Source of the DNA: Burkholderia sp. 8Y
Lineage (GTDB): Bacteria; Pseudomonadota; Gammaproteobacteria; Burkholderiales; Burkholderiaceae
Direction: 5' to 3'
Length of the DNA stretch: 64,000 bases
Assembly (NCBI RefSeq): GCF_902506145.1
Contig: NZ_LR733520.1
Span: 2,815,044 to 2,879,043, forward strand
Part shown: positions 35,044-43,706 of the stretch, piece after piece
How positions within the stretch are numbered: position 1 is the first letter of the stretch
How the letters are laid out: each line of letters starts with the position of its first letter
Position numbers and translations under genes: made by a program
Notes under the pieces: generated by a model
Seen by the model: the letters and a program-made list of their open reading frames with translations, nothing else
Database searches by the model: none
Told to the model about the DNA's origin: nothing

Positions 35044-36618
35044 ATGTCAACGACCGCGACCGCCGAACCAAACGACGCCCCCGCCGTACCGCCCGCCCCG
35101 GCTCCGCTTGCGGGCGGCATTCTCGCGCTTCTGACCATGGGCCTCGCGCTCGGCACGTTCATGGAAGTGCTCGACACATCGATTGCCAACGTCGCCGTGC
35201 CGACCATTTCCGGCAGCCTCGGCGTCGCGACGAGCGAAGGCACGTGGGTGATTTCGTCGTATTCGGTGGCGTCCGCGATTGCGGTGCCGCTGACCGGCTG
35301 GCTCGCGCGGCGCGTCGGCGAGGTCAAGCTCTTCACCATTTCCGTGCTGCTGTTCTCGATCGCCTCGGCGCTGTGCGGCTTCGCGCAGAACTTCGAGTCG
35401 CTGATTGCGTTCCGGCTGCTGCAAGGTCTCGTGTCCGGCCCGATGGTCCCGCTCTCGCAAACCATCCTCATGCGCAGTTATCCGCCGGAGAAGCGCGGAC
35501 TCGCGCTGGGTCTATGGGCGATGACCGTGATCGTCGCGCCGATCTTCGGCCCCGTGATGGGCGGCTACATCACCGATAACTACACCTGGCCGTGGATTTT
35601 CTATATCAACGTGCCGATCGGCGTGTTCTCGGCCGCGATCGCGTATTTCCTGTTGCGCGGCCACGAGACGAAGACGACGAATCAGCGCATCGACGCAGTC
35701 GGCCTGGCGCTGCTCGTGATCGGCGTCGCGAGTCTGCAAATGATGCTCGACCTCGGCAAGGATCACGACTGGTTCAATTCGAACTTCATCGTGTCGCTGG
35801 CGATCATCGCGGCCATTTCGCTCGCGTTCATGTTCGTGTGGGAGATCACGGAGAAAGAGCCGGTCATCGACTTGTCGCTCTTTCGCGACCGCAATTTCGC
35901 GATGGGCGTGCTCATCACGTCGCTCGGCTTTCTTGCGTTCTTCGGGTCGGTGGTCGTGTTGCCGCTGTGGTTGCAGACGGTGCTCGGCTACACGCCGTGG
36001 CTCGCCGGCCTCGCCACCGCGCCGGTAGGCATCCTCGCGCTCGTGCTGTCGCCGATGATCGGGCAGAACATGCACCGCATGAATCTGCGGGTGGTGGCGA
36101 GCTTCGCGTTTATCGTGTTCGCGTTCGTGTCGTACTGGAACTCGACGTTCACGCTCGACACGCCCTTCCACGACATCGTGTATCCGCGGCTGATTCAGGG
36201 CATCGGCGTGGCGTGCTTTTTCGTGCCGATGACGACGATCACGCTTTCCAGCGTCTCCGACGAGCGGCTCGCGGGCGCGGCGGGATTATCGAATTTTCTG
36301 CGTACGCTGTCGGGCGCAATCGGCACGGCGGTGAGCACCACGTTCTGGGAAAACGACATGATCCGCCATCACGCGGTGCTCACGGAATCCGTCACGCCGT
36401 ACGCGCAGACGACGACCGCCTATTCCGACCTGCTTTCGGGCCTCGGCCTGTCGGGACAGGCGCTCGCGGCGCAACTGGATCGCGTCGTGGCCGCGCAGGC
36501 GTACATGATGTCGACCAACGACTTCTTCCGCATCTCGTTCTATGCGTTTCTTGTGCTCGCCGCGATGGTCTGGCTGACGCGTCCGCGCAAGGGCGCGTCG
36601 GCGTCGATGGGGCATTGA
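35044..36618 (+). CDS. DHA2-family MFS multidrug transporter (EmrB/QacA-like)
   Basis: A 524-aa, 14-helix drug:H+ antiporter. Family motifs include FMEVLDTSIANVAVPTISG (motif D1), WVISSYSVASAIAVPLTGWL, motif A-like LARRVGEVK, LLQGLVSGPMVPLSQ and motif C-type GPVMGGYI. EmrB-type pumps normally work with an EmrA adaptor and an outer-membrane factor; the adaptor gene is missing between the regulator and this gene. Confidence 0.94.
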   Translation: MSTTATAEPNDAPAVPPAPAPLAGGILALLTMGLALGTFMEVLDTSIANVAVPTISGSLGVATSEGTWVISSYSVASAIAVPLTGWLARRVGEVKLFTISVLLFSIASALCGFAQNFESLIAFRLLQGLVSGPMVPLSQTILMRSYPPEKRGLALGLWAMTVIVAPIFGPVMGGYITDNYTWPWIFYINVPIGVFSAAIAYFLLRGHETKTTNQRIDAVGLALLVIGVASLQMMLDLGKDHDWFNSNFIVSLAIIAAISLAFMFVWEITEKEPVIDLSLFRDRNFAMGVLITSLGFLAFFGSVVVLPLWLQTVLGYTPWLAGLATAPVGILALVLSPMIGQNMHRMNLRVVASFAFIVFAFVSYWNSTFTLDTPFHDIVYPRLIQGIGVACFFVPMTTITLSSVSDERLAGAAGLSNFLRTLSGAIGTAVSTTFWENDMIRHHAVLTESVTPYAQTTTAYSDLLSGLGLSGQALAAQLDRVVAAQAYMMSTNDFFRISFYAFLVLAAMVWLTRPRKGASASMGH

Positions 36619-36628
36619 TCCGCGCGCG

Positions 36629-37135
36629 TCACTGCGGCGGCAGCGGCGTGACCGATTGCGCCGGCTCGCTGTCCAGATTCAGCGGAACGGACTGCATCTG
36701 CTGCGGCTGCTGAACGGCTTGCGGCGTGGCGTTCACGGGCCGCGCCGTGCCGTAGCGCACGAATTGCTTGAAATCCGCGCCCGCCTGCCACGGATTCGGA
36801 TCGCAGCCGAGCGGACTGTCGCAGTGCGCCGCGAAGCCGATGGTCGCCGTGCCTTCGTTGCTCGGCGTCTTCGTGACCTGATACGCGAGGGCGCGCTTTC
36901 CGCTCGACGGGCCAGCCGTCTGGATGACCGAATCCGTGATGGCCTGCAACTTGTACTCCGAATGATTTGTCACCCAGACTTGAGCGCGCGCCCACCATGC
37001 GTCGCATTCCAGCTTGCTCATGCAGGTGAGCGGCGCGGTGGCCTGTTCGATCGTCTGGCTGCTGACCTGCGTTTCGGCCGCGCAGCCGGCGATCAAGGCG
37101 AGCGACGCGGCTGCGCTGATGAGTCGGTAGTTCAT
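36629..37135 (-). CDS. Hypothetical lipoprotein
   Basis: A 168-aa exported protein of unknown function. Lipoprotein signal with lipobox LIAGC (residues ~13-17), then a small domain with paired Cys (CMSKLECDAWW, and CDSPLGCDP), and a Pro/Gln-rich C-terminal tail. The four Cys suggest disulfides in the periplasm. It is convergent with the transporter gene (10-bp gap). No family was recognised. Confidence 0.8.
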   Translation of the reverse strand: MNYRLISAAASLALIAGCAAETQVSSQTIEQATAPLTCMSKLECDAWWARAQVWVTNHSEYKLQAITDSVIQTAGPSSGKRALAYQVTKTPSNEGTATIGFAAHCDSPLGCDPNPWQAGADFKQFVRYGTARPVNATPQAVQQPQQMQSVPLNLDSEPAQSVTPLPPQ

Positions 37136-37277
37136 CGCATTCCCGATAGTCGATAAAAAGCCGATTTTCGGCCCGCACGCGCGTACGGTGTTCCGCGCGT
37201 TTCCCTCTGTTGCAAAACACGTCGGTTTTGCCGCACGCGCCCTATCTCAGCAGTAAAAAATTGCCCGTTTCCCTTGG

Positions 37278-38897
37278 TCAGACGCCGACGCTGTTCGGCT
37301 TGTAATCCTGATACGCCGCGATGAACGCATCGAACGGCTCGGTCTGCTCGCGCTCGATGGCGGCTTGCTCGGCCAGCGACTTCGCGGCAAGGGCCTCCAT
37401 GTCGCGCTCTTCGTCAGGCGGCAACGGACGGCGGCGAAAGTACTCCGCGTGCTCACGGCTGATATTCAACGCAAAGTGCTCGAACGATTGCTGCTTGTCG
37501 CGCATCGTCTGAAGGACGCGCGCCGACGGCGTCAACGAAGCATCCGCGATGCGCGGACGGAGCGCCGTCAGCGCGCGCATGTGGTCGTCGCCACCGGAAA
37601 GCGCGTCGAGCGTGCTCGCGACCGGCCCGATCGCGTCGAATAGTTCGTTCGCCCAATCCTGCATGGAAACCAGCGCGCCGTCGCGACGAAGCGTGAGGCC
37701 CGGCTTGCGTCCTTCCTTCGTGATGGCGCTGAAGTTGTCGTTCGCTTCGATGCTCGCTTCGCGCGGCAGGGGCGGGCTGTCTTCCAGCGCGCAATACAGC
37801 AGATACGCGTCGAGAAAGCGCGCCGTTTCGAGCGCAATGCCAGCGGGCGCGAAGGGATCGATATCCAGGCAGCGCACTTCGATGTACTGCACGCCGCGCT
37901 CGGCCAGCGCCTGTAGCGGGCGCTCGCCGGAGCGCGTGACGCGCTTCGGGCGAATGGTCGAGTAGAACTCGTTCTCGATCTGCAGCACATTCGTGTTGAT
38001 CTGCACCCACTCGCCGTCGCGCTGCGTGCCGATGGCTTCGTAAGGCGCGTACGGCTGGCTCACCGCTTTCGCGAGCACGTCGAGGTACGCGTCAAGCCGG
38101 TCGTAGCTCGGCAGCAGATCGGCCTGCGCCGGATTGTTCGTGTAGCCGAGGTCGCTCATGCGCAGGCTGGTCGCGTGCGGCAGATAGAACGTGTCGTCGT
38201 CGAACGTTTCGAGCCGATGCGTCTTGCCTTCGACAAAGCGTTTATTCAGCGCGGGCGACGCGCCGAAAAGGTACATCAACAGCCAGCTCGTGCGGCGGAA
38301 ATTGCGAATCAGCGCGAAGTAACGCTCCGAGCGGAAGTCCTGCAACGACAGCGCGTTCGACGGATCGAGCGCCTGCCATGCGCGCCACACGTTTTCGTCG
38401 AGCGAATAGTTGTAGTGGATGCCCGCGATGCACTGCATGGTGCGGCTGTAGCGCAGCGCGAGTCCGCGGCGATACACGTGCTTCAGCTTGCCGATGTTCG
38501 ACGTGCCGTAATTGCCGAGCGGAATCTCGTTCTCCCGCGGCAGCGCGTTGGGCATCGAATGATTCCACAGCAGCTCGTCGCCGAGATGCGCATAGGCGAA
38601 GCGGTGAATCGCGTCGAGACGCTCGAGCGCGCGCGCGGCGTCCGGCTCGGCGGGCGTGATGAGTTCGACGAGAGCTTCCGAGTAGTCCGTCGTGATCAAC
38701 GGATGCGTGAGCGCCGAGCCGAACGCCCGCGGATGCGGCGTCATGGCGAGCTTGCCGTCGGCCGTCACGCGCAGACTTTCCTTTTCGATGCCGCGCAAGC
38801 CTTGGCGCAGGGCGTCGGCGTGCGGCCCGGACGCGAGCGCGGCAAGCCTGCGCCGATATGCGCCGGTTACGGAGTGAGCGGAATTCGTGTTTGCCAT
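37278..38897 (-). CDS. gshA: Glutamate-cysteine ligase GshA
   Basis: A 539-aa E. coli-type gamma-glutamylcysteine synthetase, the first enzyme of glutathione synthesis. Family landmarks: LRGIEKESLRV near the N terminus, TTDYSEALVELITP, QCIAGIHYNYSLDE, SYDRLDAYLDVL and YIEVRCLDIDPFAPAGI. Length is close to the family (about 518-540). No gshB is in the window. It has its own upstream region of about 195 bp shared with the ada terminator. Confidence 0.95.
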   Translation of the reverse strand: MANTNSAHSVTGAYRRRLAALASGPHADALRQGLRGIEKESLRVTADGKLAMTPHPRAFGSALTHPLITTDYSEALVELITPAEPDAARALERLDAIHRFAYAHLGDELLWNHSMPNALPRENEIPLGNYGTSNIGKLKHVYRRGLALRYSRTMQCIAGIHYNYSLDENVWRAWQALDPSNALSLQDFRSERYFALIRNFRRTSWLLMYLFGASPALNKRFVEGKTHRLETFDDDTFYLPHATSLRMSDLGYTNNPAQADLLPSYDRLDAYLDVLAKAVSQPYAPYEAIGTQRDGEWVQINTNVLQIENEFYSTIRPKRVTRSGERPLQALAERGVQYIEVRCLDIDPFAPAGIALETARFLDAYLLYCALEDSPPLPREASIEANDNFSAITKEGRKPGLTLRRDGALVSMQDWANELFDAIGPVASTLDALSGGDDHMRALTALRPRIADASLTPSARVLQTMRDKQQSFEHFALNISREHAEYFRRRPLPPDEERDMEALAAKSLAEQAAIEREQTEPFDAFIAAYQDYKPNSVGV

Positions 38898-39041
38898 TGA
38901 AGCGTTTTGCGAGGAGCGCGAGAAGCCCGCGCCCGGTCATATTTTCGGGTAGCGGGCACTTTAACATCTCGGTGTTGCCCGTGCTCGGGGCCCCGATCCG
39001 CGCGGTTCGCGGCGCTTTTGAACGCGATCGCAGACGCAATG

Positions 39042-39077
39042 AAAAACGCCCGCGCGTCTTTCGACGCCGGGCGTATC
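39042..39077 (-). terminator. Rho-independent terminator of ada
   Basis: On the minus strand a stem of ACGCCCGGCGTC type with GAAA tetraloop and one bulged base is followed by TTTTT. It lies 15-50 bp after the ada stop. Confidence 0.8.
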
Positions 39078-39092
39078 GGCAAACTACGGCTT

Positions 39093-40175
39093 TTAGGCAA
39101 CCTTTCCCGCGTCGCCATGCGTGCGCTCGGCGTCGAGCAACGCTTCCTTGCGTGACAAGCCCCAGCGATAGCCGGCGATCGCGCCATCCTTGCCGATCAC
39201 GCGATGACACGGAATCGCCAACGCCACCGGATTCGACGCGCACGCGCTCGCGACGGCCCGCACCGCGCCCGGCGATCCCACCGACGCCGCGACGTCCGTA
39301 TAGCTGCGCGTTTCGCCGTAGGGAATGCGGCGCAGCGCATCCCACACGCGCTGTTGAAACGCGGTCGCGCCGATGTCGAGCGGCAGGTCGAAACGCTCGC
39401 GCGTGCCTTGCAGATACGCGCGAATTTGCGCGATGAACGGCGCCATGCGCGCGTCGTCCTGGATGCGCTCGGCGAGCGCGAAATCGGCGGCGAGCTGGTC
39501 GATGAGCGTCTCGCGATCATCATCGAATGCGATCTTGCAGACGCCCTTGTCGGTCGCCGCGACGAGCACCGTGCCGAGCGGCGTGGCGGCGGTCGCATAG
39601 CGTAGCGTCAGCCCCGCGCCTTTGCGCCGATACGCCGATGGCGTCATGCCCAGTTCCGCCGGCGCGGCCTCGTACATGCGCGACGGCGAGCCGAAACCGG
39701 CGTCCTGCGTGGCGCGCGTCACGTCGTGGCCGCGCTGTAAGGCGTCGCGTAGCACGCCCGCGCGCCGGGCCGCCTGGTACTGTCGCGGCGAAATCCCGAC
39801 GATGCGCGAAAACAGCCTTTGGAGATGAAACGGACTGACGTGGACGGCGTCGCTCAGTTGCGCGAGCGTCATGCGCTGCTGCGGATCGGCGTCGAGCACC
39901 TTGCAGGCGCGCTCGACGATGGCGAGTTCGCGCGGCAGGCCCGTCGGCTGGCACCGCTTGCATGCGCGATAGCCGGCGGCTTCGGCTTCGCCGGTCGTCG
40001 TGAAAAACGACACGTTCTCGCGGCGCGGCGCCCGCGACGCGCACGACGGCCGGCAAAAGACGCCCGTCGTGCGGACGGCGAAGAAGAACGCGCCGTCCGC
40101 TTGCGCGTCGCGTTCGGCGACGGCTTGCCAGCGGCTTTCGTCCGTTTGATAGTGGGAGATTTCTGCGGCGTTCAT
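39093..40175 (-). CDS. ada: Bifunctional Ada: methylphosphotriester sensor and O6-alkylguanine-DNA methyltransferase
   Basis: A 360-aa adaptive-response protein. The N domain holds the zinc/methyl-acceptor Cys set C41, C45 (FCRPSC) and C72, C75 (CKRC); an AraC-type DNA-binding domain follows (about 85-180, ISPRQYQAARRAGVLRDAL); the C domain is the methyltransferase with IPCHRVIG, acceptor C323. It transfers methyl groups from DNA to itself and, when methylated at the N domain, activates alkylation-repair genes. ATG 40175 is preferred to the upstream frame. It seems to be transcribed alone. Confidence 0.95.
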   Translation of the reverse strand: MNAAEISHYQTDESRWQAVAERDAQADGAFFFAVRTTGVFCRPSCASRAPRRENVSFFTTTGEAEAAGYRACKRCQPTGLPRELAIVERACKVLDADPQQRMTLAQLSDAVHVSPFHLQRLFSRIVGISPRQYQAARRAGVLRDALQRGHDVTRATQDAGFGSPSRMYEAAPAELGMTPSAYRRKGAGLTLRYATAATPLGTVLVAATDKGVCKIAFDDDRETLIDQLAADFALAERIQDDARMAPFIAQIRAYLQGTRERFDLPLDIGATAFQQRVWDALRRIPYGETRSYTDVAASVGSPGAVRAVASACASNPVALAIPCHRVIGKDGAIAGYRWGLSRKEALLDAERTHGDAGKVA

Positions 40176-40339
40176 GATGACCTCGGCGGCTTTTAGGTAC
40201 GCGTCCAATGTAAAGCCGTGCCGACGAGGTTACGCGCCGTTCCTTGCTCTGTCATTGCTGCGGCTGTCCCGCGTTGCGACAAAAAGTGATGCGCAGATGC
40301 TACACATCGACGCCATAGGGGTTTTTACTAAAATTTCTA

Positions 40340-40368
40340 TTGCGTCGCATCAACCCGCTGTGTATGAT
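40340..40368 (+). promoter_or_regulatory. Candidate promoter of the 40375-40435 small RNA
   Basis: TTGCGT (40340-40345), spacer 17, TATGAT (40363-40368), in a local AT-rich region. The predicted transcription start is about 40374-40376. Confidence 0.5.
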
Positions 40369-40374
40369 TGGAAC

Positions 40375-40435
40375 TGTCTCCTCCATGTCTCCTCCTGATA
40401 TGGATTCAGCCCGCCGACTAGGCGGGCTTTTTTTT
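40375..40435 (+). ncRNA. Candidate small RNA with tandem anti-Shine-Dalgarno repeats
   Basis: A promoter-like element is followed within about 35 nt by a strong terminator (stem AGCCCGCC-gacta-GGCGGGCT, 40408-40428, then 8 T), with no downstream gene on this strand: the next genes on both sides are on the minus strand. The predicted RNA is about 60 nt. Its unpaired 5' part holds two copies of TGTCTCCTCC (40375-40384 and 40386-40395, period 11), complementary to GGAGGAGA ribosome-binding sites. This suggests a trans-acting sRNA that blocks translation. It resembles in principle the CCUCCUCCC sRNAs of alphaproteobacteria. Transcription is not shown. Confidence 0.55.
40408..40435 (+). terminator. 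Terminator of candidate small RNA
   Basis: Perfect 8-bp stem with 5-nt loop GACTA and an 8-nt T-run on the plus strand. Confidence 0.85.
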
Positions 40436-40469
40436 GCCTGTGCGCCCAGTGCGTTACCGCATGCGGGCG

Positions 40470-40499
40470 AAAAAAAACCGGGCGCATGCGGCCCGGTTT
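40470..40499 (-). terminator. Terminator of the hslVU operon
   Basis: On the minus strand ACCGGGC-cgcatgc-GCCCGGT is followed by eight T, 20 bp after the hslU stop. Confidence 0.85.
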
Positions 40500-40517
40500 C
40501 GTCTCAGTCGCCCGAGG

Positions 40518-41855
40518 TTACAGCACGTAGCGCGACAAATCCTCGTCTTCGGCGACTTCGCCTAATGCGCGATCCACATACGCCGCGTCGATTTTCACCG
40601 GCTGGCCCGCGTGGTTGCCCGCCGCGAACGACACTTCCTCCAGCAGCTTCTCGATGACCGTGTAAAGCCGCCGCGCGCCGATATTCTCCGTCTTCTCGTT
40701 CACCGAAAACGCGATTTCGGCCAGGCGCCGGATGCCGTCGTCGGCGAAATCCAGTTCCACGTCTTCGGTCGCGAGCAGCGCCTTGTATTGCTTGACGAGA
40801 CTCGCATCGGTCGAATTCAGGATGGACTCGAAGTCGCCCACGGAGAGCGAGTCCAGTTCGACGCGAATCGGGAAACGCCCTTGCAGTTCGGGAATCAGAT
40901 CGCTGGGCTTCGCCAGATGGAACGCGCCGCTCGCGATAAACAGGATGTGATCCGTCTTGATCATCCCGTACTTGGTGTTGATGGTCGTGCCTTCGACGAG
41001 CGGCAGCAGATCGCGCTGCACGCCCGCCCGCGACACTTCCGCCCCGCCGACCTCACTGCGCGACGCGATCTTGTCGATTTCGTCCAGAAACACAATGCCG
41101 TTCTGCTCGACGTTCTGCACCGCCTTGTTCTTGACCTCTTCGTCGTTGAGCAGCTTGCCGGCTTCTTCGTCGGTGAGCAGCTTCAGCGCCTCTTTCACCT
41201 TCACCTTGCGGCGCGTTTTCTTGCCGCCGCCGATGTTCGCGAACATCGAACGAATCTGCTCGGTCATGTCTTCCATGCCCGGCGGCCCCATGATGTCCAT
41301 GCCGACTTGCGGCAACTCGACATCCAGTTCGATTTCCTTGTCGTCGAGCGCGCCTTCGCGCAGGCGCTTGCGGAACGTCTGTCGCGTGGCGTTATCGCCT
41401 TCGCCGTTCGCTTCAGCCGCGCCGAAACCGACCGGGCGCGCGCTCGGCAGCAGAATATCGAGGATGCGGTCTTCGGCGCGATCTTCCGCCTTGGTGCGCA
41501 CCTTCTTCATTTCCGCTTCGCGCGTCTGCTTGACCGAAATTTCGATCAGATCGCGCACGATGCTGTCGACATCGCGGCCCACGTAGCCGACTTCGGTGAA
41601 CTTCGTCGCTTCGATCTTGATGAACGGCGCGTCCGCGAGCTTCGCCAGACGCCGCGCGATCTCGGTCTTGCCGACGCCCGTCGGCCCGATCATCAGGATG
41701 TTCTTCGGCGTGATTTCCTGGCGCAGCGGCTCGGCGACCTGCTGGCGACGCCAGCGGTTGCGCAGCGCGACGGCAACCGCCTTCTTCGCGCGCCCCTGAC
41801 CGATGATGTGTTTGTCGAGTTCCGAGACGATTTCGGAGGGAGTCATGGTGGTCAT
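40518..41855 (-). CDS. hslU: HslU ATPase subunit of the HslVU protease
   Basis: A 445-aa AAA+ unfoldase. N-terminal SEIVSELDKHIIGQ, Walker A GPTGVGKTEIA, I-domain (about 110-240), Walker B IVFLDEIDKIA, sensor motifs, and a C-terminal tail ending EDLSRYVL, which inserts into HslV. The ATG 41855 has AGGA 8 nt upstream. It is 12 bp downstream of hslV. Confidence 0.98.
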   Translation of the reverse strand: MTTMTPSEIVSELDKHIIGQGRAKKAVAVALRNRWRRQQVAEPLRQEITPKNILMIGPTGVGKTEIARRLAKLADAPFIKIEATKFTEVGYVGRDVDSIVRDLIEISVKQTREAEMKKVRTKAEDRAEDRILDILLPSARPVGFGAAEANGEGDNATRQTFRKRLREGALDDKEIELDVELPQVGMDIMGPPGMEDMTEQIRSMFANIGGGKKTRRKVKVKEALKLLTDEEAGKLLNDEEVKNKAVQNVEQNGIVFLDEIDKIASRSEVGGAEVSRAGVQRDLLPLVEGTTINTKYGMIKTDHILFIASGAFHLAKPSDLIPELQGRFPIRVELDSLSVGDFESILNSTDASLVKQYKALLATEDVELDFADDGIRRLAEIAFSVNEKTENIGARRLYTVIEKLLEEVSFAAGNHAGQPVKIDAAYVDRALGEVAEDEDLSRYVL

Positions 41856-41867
41856 CGCTGGGTTCCT

Positions 41868-42404
41868 TTATTCGATCGTCTCGATGACGCGATTGTGATT
41901 GGTATAGATGCACATGTCGCCGGCGATCGTCAGCGCCTTCTCGACGATCTCGCGCGGCGAAAGCTCGGTGTTTTCCGCCAGCGCCTGCGCGGCGGCTTGC
42001 GCATAAGCGCCGCCCGAACCGATCGCGCAGATGCCGTTTTCGGGATCGAGCACGTCGCCATTGCCGGTAATGACGAGCGTGGCCTGTGCGTCGGCGGCGA
42101 TCAGCATGGCTTCGAGCCGGCGCAGCATGCGGTCGGTGCGCCAGTCTTTCGCCAGTTCGACGGCGGCGCGCGTCAGATTGCCCTGATGCTTCTCCAGCTT
42201 CGCTTCGAAGCGATCCAGCAGCGAGAACGCGTCGGCGGTGCCGCCGGCGAAGCCGACCAGCACCTTGCCGCCATAGATGCGGCGCACTTTCTTGGCGCCG
42301 CCTTTCATGACGATGTTGCCGAGCGTCACCTGACCATCGCCGCCCAACGCGACTTTGCCGCCGCGTCGCACGGAGACGATGGTCGTGCCGTGAAATTGTT
42401 CCAT
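41868..42404 (-). CDS. hslV: HslV peptidase subunit of the HslVU protease
   Basis: A 178-aa proteasome-beta-like peptidase. After the short propeptide MEQFHG the mature protein starts with the Thr nucleophile (TTIVSVRRGGKVALGGDGQVTLG). With HslU it degrades misfolded and regulatory proteins. AAGGA precedes the ATG. First gene of the operon; a heat-shock-like promoter lies upstream. Confidence 0.98.
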   Translation of the reverse strand: MEQFHGTTIVSVRRGGKVALGGDGQVTLGNIVMKGGAKKVRRIYGGKVLVGFAGGTADAFSLLDRFEAKLEKHQGNLTRAAVELAKDWRTDRMLRRLEAMLIAADAQATLVITGNGDVLDPENGICAIGSGGAYAQAAAQALAENTELSPREIVEKALTIAGDMCIYTNHNRVIETIE

Positions 42405-42575
42405 GTGCGTTCCTTAAGAAAACCAGAAGAACGCGGGCGGCCTGCAACCATTGACGAGCCGCCACGCAGTCGAGAATTCGATGGAGTGCACGGCGCGGGG
42501 TTCCGCCCGGCCGGAAGGCTCGAAGCGAACGGCGCCGCGCGCGCGCCTTCGCGATGAGCGGGCGCGTCGGATTCA

Positions 42576-42602
42576 GTTTAGGGCGCGGTGGAAATTATCA
42601 AG
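42576..42602 (-). promoter_or_regulatory. Candidate heat-shock (sigma-32-like) promoter of hslVU
   Basis: On the minus strand CTTGATA (6/7 to CTTGAAA) at 42602-42596, 12-bp spacer, then CCCTAAAC at 42583-42576 (a partial match to CCCCATNT). hslVU is a heat-shock operon in E. coli, which makes the site credible. The -10 match is weak. Confidence 0.4.
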
Positions 42603-42629
42603 GTGCGGGTCTTTCGATCGCCCGGAAAG

Positions 42630-42660
42630 CAAAAAGGCACACGGTTCACGTGTGCCTTTT
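42630..42660 (-). terminator. Terminator of dksA
   Basis: Perfect 12-bp stem AAAAGGCACACG/CGTGTGCCTTTT with 5-nt loop, T-rich on both strands. It lies 90 bp after the dksA stop and just upstream of the hslVU promoter, and could work in both directions. Confidence 0.85.
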
Positions 42661-42749
42661 CCGATCCCAAGCGTCAGACTTGCAGTTTTTCGCGGCGGCG
42701 CGTTCCCCGTTGCGGGCGGTCCCGCATCGTTCGCCGCGCGGTTCCCGCT

Positions 42750-43166
42750 TCAGTCGCCGAAGAGTTTCTGGCGCAGTTCGCGGCGCTCTTGCGCTTCCAG
42801 CGAGAGCGTGGCCGTGGGGCGCGCGAGCAGACGCGGAATGCCGATCGGCTCGCCGGTTTCTTCGCACCAGCCGTAGTCGCCGGACTCGATGCGCGCGAGG
42901 GACTGCTGCACCTTCTTCAGAAGCTTGCGTTCGCGGTCGCGCGTGCGCAGTTCCAGTGCATGTTCTTCCTCGATGGTTGCGCGATCCGCCGGGTCCGGCA
43001 CGATCACCGTTTCCCGCAGATTTTCCGTCGTCTGGCCGGCATTCTTGAGAATGTCCGCTTGCAACTGCTCGAGCCGGTTCTTGAAGAAGGCGAGTTGTTC
43101 CTCGTTCATGTAGTCCTTCTCGCTCATCTTCAGGATTTCGGCTTCGGTCAAGAGTTTCGTTGTCAT
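42750..43166 (-). CDS. dksA: RNA polymerase-binding transcription factor DksA
   Basis: A 138-aa stringent-response cofactor that inserts a coiled coil into the RNA polymerase secondary channel and acts with ppGpp. The coiled coil (about 30-100) has the conserved acidic tip DPADRA. The zinc-finger region reads WCEETGEPIGIPRLLARPTA, then TLSLEAQERREL: only one Cys remains of the four found in E. coli DksA, so zinc binding is unlikely. I believe this variant is normal for Burkholderia. Confidence 0.96.
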   Translation of the reverse strand: MTTKLLTEAEILKMSEKDYMNEEQLAFFKNRLEQLQADILKNAGQTTENLRETVIVPDPADRATIEEEHALELRTRDRERKLLKKVQQSLARIESGDYGWCEETGEPIGIPRLLARPTATLSLEAQERRELRQKLFGD

Positions 43167-43706
43167 CTGCTTGCTTCTTCAATGTAAGGCGATGTCTTGG
43201 CAACGCCCGCACTTGCGTTGCCCGCATGCATGCAGCGTTTTGGCGTCACGCGACACTCGATGCGGGGCCGAACTCCTCTGGAAACCGATATTGGCTGCTC
43301 CGATAACGTTCGCCTCGTGGCCCTCGCGGCCTATCAGCAGATCGTCCGCCGGGGCATCCCTTTCTGATATCCGCCGGCCAACGCCCGTAACGATGCGCCG
43401 AACGGATTCGCCCTTCTCCAGTGGGGCTGTATTGTAACTGAACCGCAATTTCCGACGATAACCGAGGAAAACCCTGTCGAAAGCCGCCGGAATTCCAAAA
43501 ATATAACGCCTGAACACGCAAAAAGCGACGGCGCTTCGTGGGCCCGACTACATTCCGCGACGATAATCGCTCACGAAAAACGCCGCCGGCGAGACTCGCG
43601 GGCGGCGCTTTTCTTCGGATCGTCTTCGCGTCGTACATTTCGCGTTCTTGCCGCGCCATAGCGCAAGCAAAGAATAGCGAAATGCGTGCCGCGCTTGTTT
43701 CTGCGG
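43167..43706. other. Gene-free region upstream of dksA
   Basis: 540 bp. On the minus strand TACAAT near 43430 is a possible dksA -10, giving a leader of about 265 nt. A 112-codon frame (43179-43517, minus) crosses this leader but has no recognisable features. The left-hand terminator of the G3E gene lies at 43575-43612. Confidence 0.45.
43575..43612 (-). terminator. Terminator of the 43707-44765 G3E GTPase gene
   Basis: Stem CGCCGCC/GGCGGCG with an inner GCG/CGC, flanked by A-run and T-run on both strands; on the minus strand it ends in TTTTT. About 95 bp after the stop. Confidence 0.75.

Noticed and set aside
40385..40410. Tiny open frame ATGTCTCCTCCTGATATGGATTCAG inside the candidate sRNA
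   Set aside because: It would run into the terminator stem, has no upstream ribosome site, and the repeats fit an anti-SD RNA better.
43179..43517. 112-codon frame in the dksA leader
   Set aside because: No recognisable domain, no clear ribosome site, and it overlaps the likely dksA promoter and leader.
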